Positions 58,609-64,000 of a DNA stretch of 64,000 nucleotides are shown piece after piece. The position numbers were made by a program, and so were the translations under genes. The DNA comes from Argopecten irradians. Lineage: Eukaryota; Mollusca; Bivalvia; Pectinida; Pectinidae. Under the pieces are notes generated by a model that saw only the letters and a list, made by a program, of their open reading frames with translations, had not been told where the DNA came from and searched no databases. Location: positions 37,608,533-37,672,532 of the forward strand of contig NC_091144.1 in the NCBI RefSeq assembly GCF_041381155.1, in the 5' to 3' direction. Within the stretch, counting starts at the first letter, position 1, and each line of letters starts with the position of its first letter.

Positions 58609-60639
58609 TCAGTAAAATGTCATATAATTTTAAAATTTAAAACTGTATAAGAGTATTAAATTGCGCCCCCTCCTTTCAGTGTAAAATGTATTAATATTAC
58701 AAAATGTTCCGAAATATGAAGGTCAAAGTTCATTAGCGAATCACCCTTGACATCACTTTACTGTTGCAACATCTCCATTGTCAAAAGATTTATTTTCACC
58801 AACAGGTTTTTACCTGTAATATACATGGACTGACATTTATCAACCAGATAATCAAGCTTTTATAGCAATAAGTTTCCACACTTGTTTAAAGTTTACACAC
58901 ACACAAAACATGTAAAACAAAATCTTTAAAAAGGAGTGGCTCCAAGACTGATCCCTGAATAACTCCTTCCTGCACCTCCAACCAATCACAGCCTTCGTAC
59001 CGGAATCCCAGCCGAACCCACAGGCGCTTGAGTTCTGGCAATTCCGCCACGTGGAAATACGCACCCACTCCACTTCAATCGCCAACAAATAACCACAGTT
59101 ATTCCAAATAACATTTTACAAACTATACACGACTGTATTCACGAAATATCCACCCATTGACTCCCGTATCACTCCTTACTAACCCTTTCATCTACATAGT
59201 TCAGTTAGATTCTACAAACTAATGTGAGTTAGTGTCCAGCATGTTTGATACTCAAGAGGTTACTTTCACTGTCATTATATCCACACCTGGACTAACTCAT
59301 AGTAAAACTGCAGGCAGTTCAGCAGAAAACAAACTGACCACCGATCACAGGCCTACAGTGATTTGCTTTGAAAATAATAGATAGAGTGACAAAATTTCTA
59401 TGAAATTGGTTTATTTTTTCCTGCAAAACTGAGGGACGCCCTTCGAGGAGGCGCTCTGAAAAGAGGGAAATACTTCTGAGAACCAAAAACCTAAAATAGT
59501 TTTATTTCCATGATCCAAGCACATTTTTTTCGGAAATTTTACCTCAATAGAAACATTAACGTGATAGGCGGATAAGTACCATTTCTTATCAAATCAGTTA
59601 CAGAAAATGGAATTTCAATTACAGTGTAAACAAAGAAATAGCTAATTCATTTATTACATTATGTAGCTGATCGGGAAAAACATGAAGCCAGTAACTGAAG
59701 GATAGTAGTCAATCACAGGCGTCTGACTCTATGGATATGTTTCTCTATAAAATTATGCGTGTGCTATATTATGTGTGACACAATCTTCATATATATATTG
59801 AGTATAAAGTCAAACGCCTGTGCATGAGTCGCTCACTAAAGATCAACTATGTGCCAAGGGAAACAACTCTAATAGCAGGAGGGTAGCTAGTAGTTACCAT
59901 AGGCGCTACCAAATCAGTTACGGATAATGGGAATTCAATTACATTTATATGTAGCGGTTCATAAAAAACATCAAACTAGTATACTTTGGCAGTGTATCAG
60001 TCAATCTCAGGCGTATGACTCTATAGATATGTTGTATGTATAGTTATATGTGCGTGATTGTGTGTGTGATATACACTTGTAGTCTTCACATATATACTGA
60101 GTATAAAGTCAAACGCCTGTGAGTCAATCTACGTACCAAGGGAAACAACTCTGAAAGTTTTTAGTAATATTACAGTTATGTGATCGCACAAATACAAAAA
60201 TGTGTGATTGGTATTTTCTTTATTCTGCAAACATTCATAAATAGCAGAAACATTTTAGAGTGATATTGTTATAATTTGTTTGATATATGATCCAAATAAT
60301 AATTTCCCGTTAAATCACATATCATGTTAAATTAATATACATGTATGTGTTTGTAGCTCAAGTACGGGTAAAATGAAATTGATTTTCTTCTAATTTTCTT
60401 CAATGCTTCAATGCTGTCAAAAATCTATACGAGAAAAAAAAATTGTACCTGAGGATTTTTTGGCATCTCAAAAATGGACATCCTTTTGAACGGGTGACAA
60501 ATAGTTTGTGTAGAAGGAAAAAATAAAAGAAACCTCTAACTTCTTATTATTCTGACTAAAATATGTCCTAAACCCTTCACCGAACTATGTCTATAGATAA
60601 AGGTACGTAACTCTTGATTAACTTCAATAGACTGATCGA

Positions 60640-60811
60640 TGACGTCACAGATACAGTGACGTCATTGTAAGGGTCACGTGACGCCTCCTTAACAACTTCG
60701 TTTACACCGAGAGTTGCGGGCGGTTATTCACCAAGCCACTAATTACGATAATTATTTTCAGCGCATTTTCAAACAGAACTTTGAACCTTATTACAAACAC
60801 GTATACAAAAG
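60640..60811 (+). promoter_or_regulatory. CRE/E-box cluster and non-coding first exon of copy C
   Basis: Two perfect CRE motifs TGACGTCA (60640-60647 and 60657-60664) and an E-box CACGTG (60675-60680) fall within 41 bp. They are followed by a probable untranslated exon ending at 60811 with the donor AAAAG|GTAAGT. An acceptor TTTAATTCAG at 60983-60992 leads to the ATG at 61017. In copy A one CRE reads TGACGATC, the other is intact, and the donor is changed. No TATA box seen. Promoter function is inferred. Confidence 0.5.
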
Positions 60812-61016
60812 GTAAGTAAAAGTTTTTTGATGTTATTGAAATAGTATTAATGTCGCAGTTATGATTTTTTCGACTTTTTAAATCCATGTGTTAACAACGA
60901 TAGCTAGGACTGTTTACACCAATATTCCTTAACTGAAGAAAATTCCTTCTATATCTAAATATATGTTAAAATAATTTGTTTCATTTAATTCAGATCATAT
61001 ACAGAATTAATAGAGA

Positions 61017-61880
61017 ATGGGTGACGGCAAGAGGTCTAAGAGAGCGCACCCAGAACGTATATCTACACCAGTCCGGGGGGCAGGGCAAAAGAGGGTAAGT
61101 ATACATTTGTACATATACATGATTATACATATTGTGTCTGGCTTGCATGGACAGAAGGAGATGTTACACTGTAAAGGAAAGAAAGTACAGTTATATATTA
61201 TATCACTGGAGTACAATGGGAAGAAAGTAAGACACAAATTTAAGTGTACAAACCAATGTTTCCGGGAAATAGCAGTCCCGTGGGAGGGACGGGGAAGAAA
61301 GGGACAGGTATATAAGGTCATATCAGAGTGGGGAGGGTAGGGGAGGAGAGTCTTTGCGAGTTCTTGATTTCATCTTGTAGATGTATTTTTTCAGAATTTA
61401 GAAGAATAACCATGTAAACTTGTATTGATTCCGCATAAAAATTGGCAAATTTAGCTCCAAATTGCACATTTATTTACTTTCGCAGCCAGTCCGTTTTCTG
61501 CATGTCTTAACCCTGCGATATATGTACATTGCATATGCCTAACTAAAGAACGATTTTTTTTCTGGTCGAATGAATCCCCTCCTCTGTGCATCGACAAGGC
61601 ATTGTACTGTACCAATTTTCTTCAAAAAAATCAAATTCATTTGAATTTTAAAACTTATGTTTCCAAACTTCGATATATAGCAAGCCCTGGATTTTATTTT
61701 TCATTGCAGAAATCAGAGGAACCACAATGTCCAGTCGACATTAAAGATACAAAGTTAGGAGATCATGTAGATGACTGGCTTACCTATATCAGAAAAACAA
61801 CTGATAAAGAACAAATTAAAGATCAGAAAAATCTAAACAGCACATCAGAATCTCCGGAACCTGCTGATCCCACCGAATCG
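61017..61880 (+). CDS. unknown basic-protein gene, copy C (exons 1-3, cut by poly-T)
   Basis: The best 5' half of the family. Exon 1 61017-61094 (MGDGKRSKRAHPERISTPVR then GAGQKR), exon 2 61155-61226 (KEMLHCKGKKVQLYIISLEY), exon 3 61710-61880 (57 codons, identical in amino acids to copy B). All are phase-0 exons with GT-AG junctions. Exons 4-8 are expected past the T-run but are not present in the window. Two short reading-through frames in the introns are not coding. With copy B it defines a composite family protein of about 276 aa; I do not recognise it. Confidence 0.65.
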
Positions 61881-61912
61881 GTAAGTAAACTGCAGCTTTT
61901 ATCTGAACAATA

Positions 61913-64000
<2,088 letters not shown>

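Overview
The window is AT-rich animal genomic DNA with short phase-consistent exons, GT-AG introns, SINEs, many short inverted-repeat transposons and minisatellites. The repeat style (tRNA-headed SINEs sharing a 3' tail, TIR elements, ACGG-rich tails) suggests a mollusc, probably a bivalve; that placement is inference. Almost all protein information lies in exons too short to stand out as long ORFs, so the genes below were assembled exon by exon from splice signals and family alignment from memory.

Layout: 0-7.9 kb is gene-poor, with a complete SINE at 27-246, one possible terminal exon near 1.7 kb and dispersed repeats. 7959-23834 (minus) is a complete 22-coding-exon gene for cytosolic X-prolyl aminopeptidase 1 (XPNPEP1, 615 codons) whose introns hold a SINE, a nested transposon with a 158-bp satellite, long-TIR foldback elements and a 41-bp minisatellite. 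23889-25192 is a head-to-head intergenic region, probably a shared promoter, containing two palindromic MITEs with CRE-like TGACGTCA cores. 25193-28102 (plus) is a complete six-exon fucose mutarotase gene (FUOM, 149 aa). 28.3-33.1 kb is gene-free and repeat-rich. 33689-37342 (minus) is HSPA13, the ER/microsomal Hsp70-like ATPase; splice sites and ATPase motifs are kept, but the frame needs three single-base corrections, all extra bases in short homopolymers.

38999-44668 is a 5.7-kb foldback element with arms of about 1.5 kb, ending next to a cluster of GTCGAC palindromes. 44.6-62.0 kb holds three copies of an eight-coding-exon gene family I cannot identify. The composite product is about 276 aa, very basic and rich in nuclear-localisation-like Lys/Arg clusters. 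Copy A is on the minus strand, full length but broken in its 3' half. Copy B is on the plus strand and lacks its first exon and a half. Copy C is on the plus strand and is cut off after exon 3. Copies A and C sit in a 3.4-kb inverted duplication around copy B; copy B is itself bracketed by an inverted repeat that also follows copy A. The window ends in 1969 uninterrupted T residues, which I read as an assembly artefact.

XPNPEP1, FUOM and HSPA13 are housekeeping-type genes with no evident shared pathway. The unknown gene family and its repeat frame are the most interesting part of the window.
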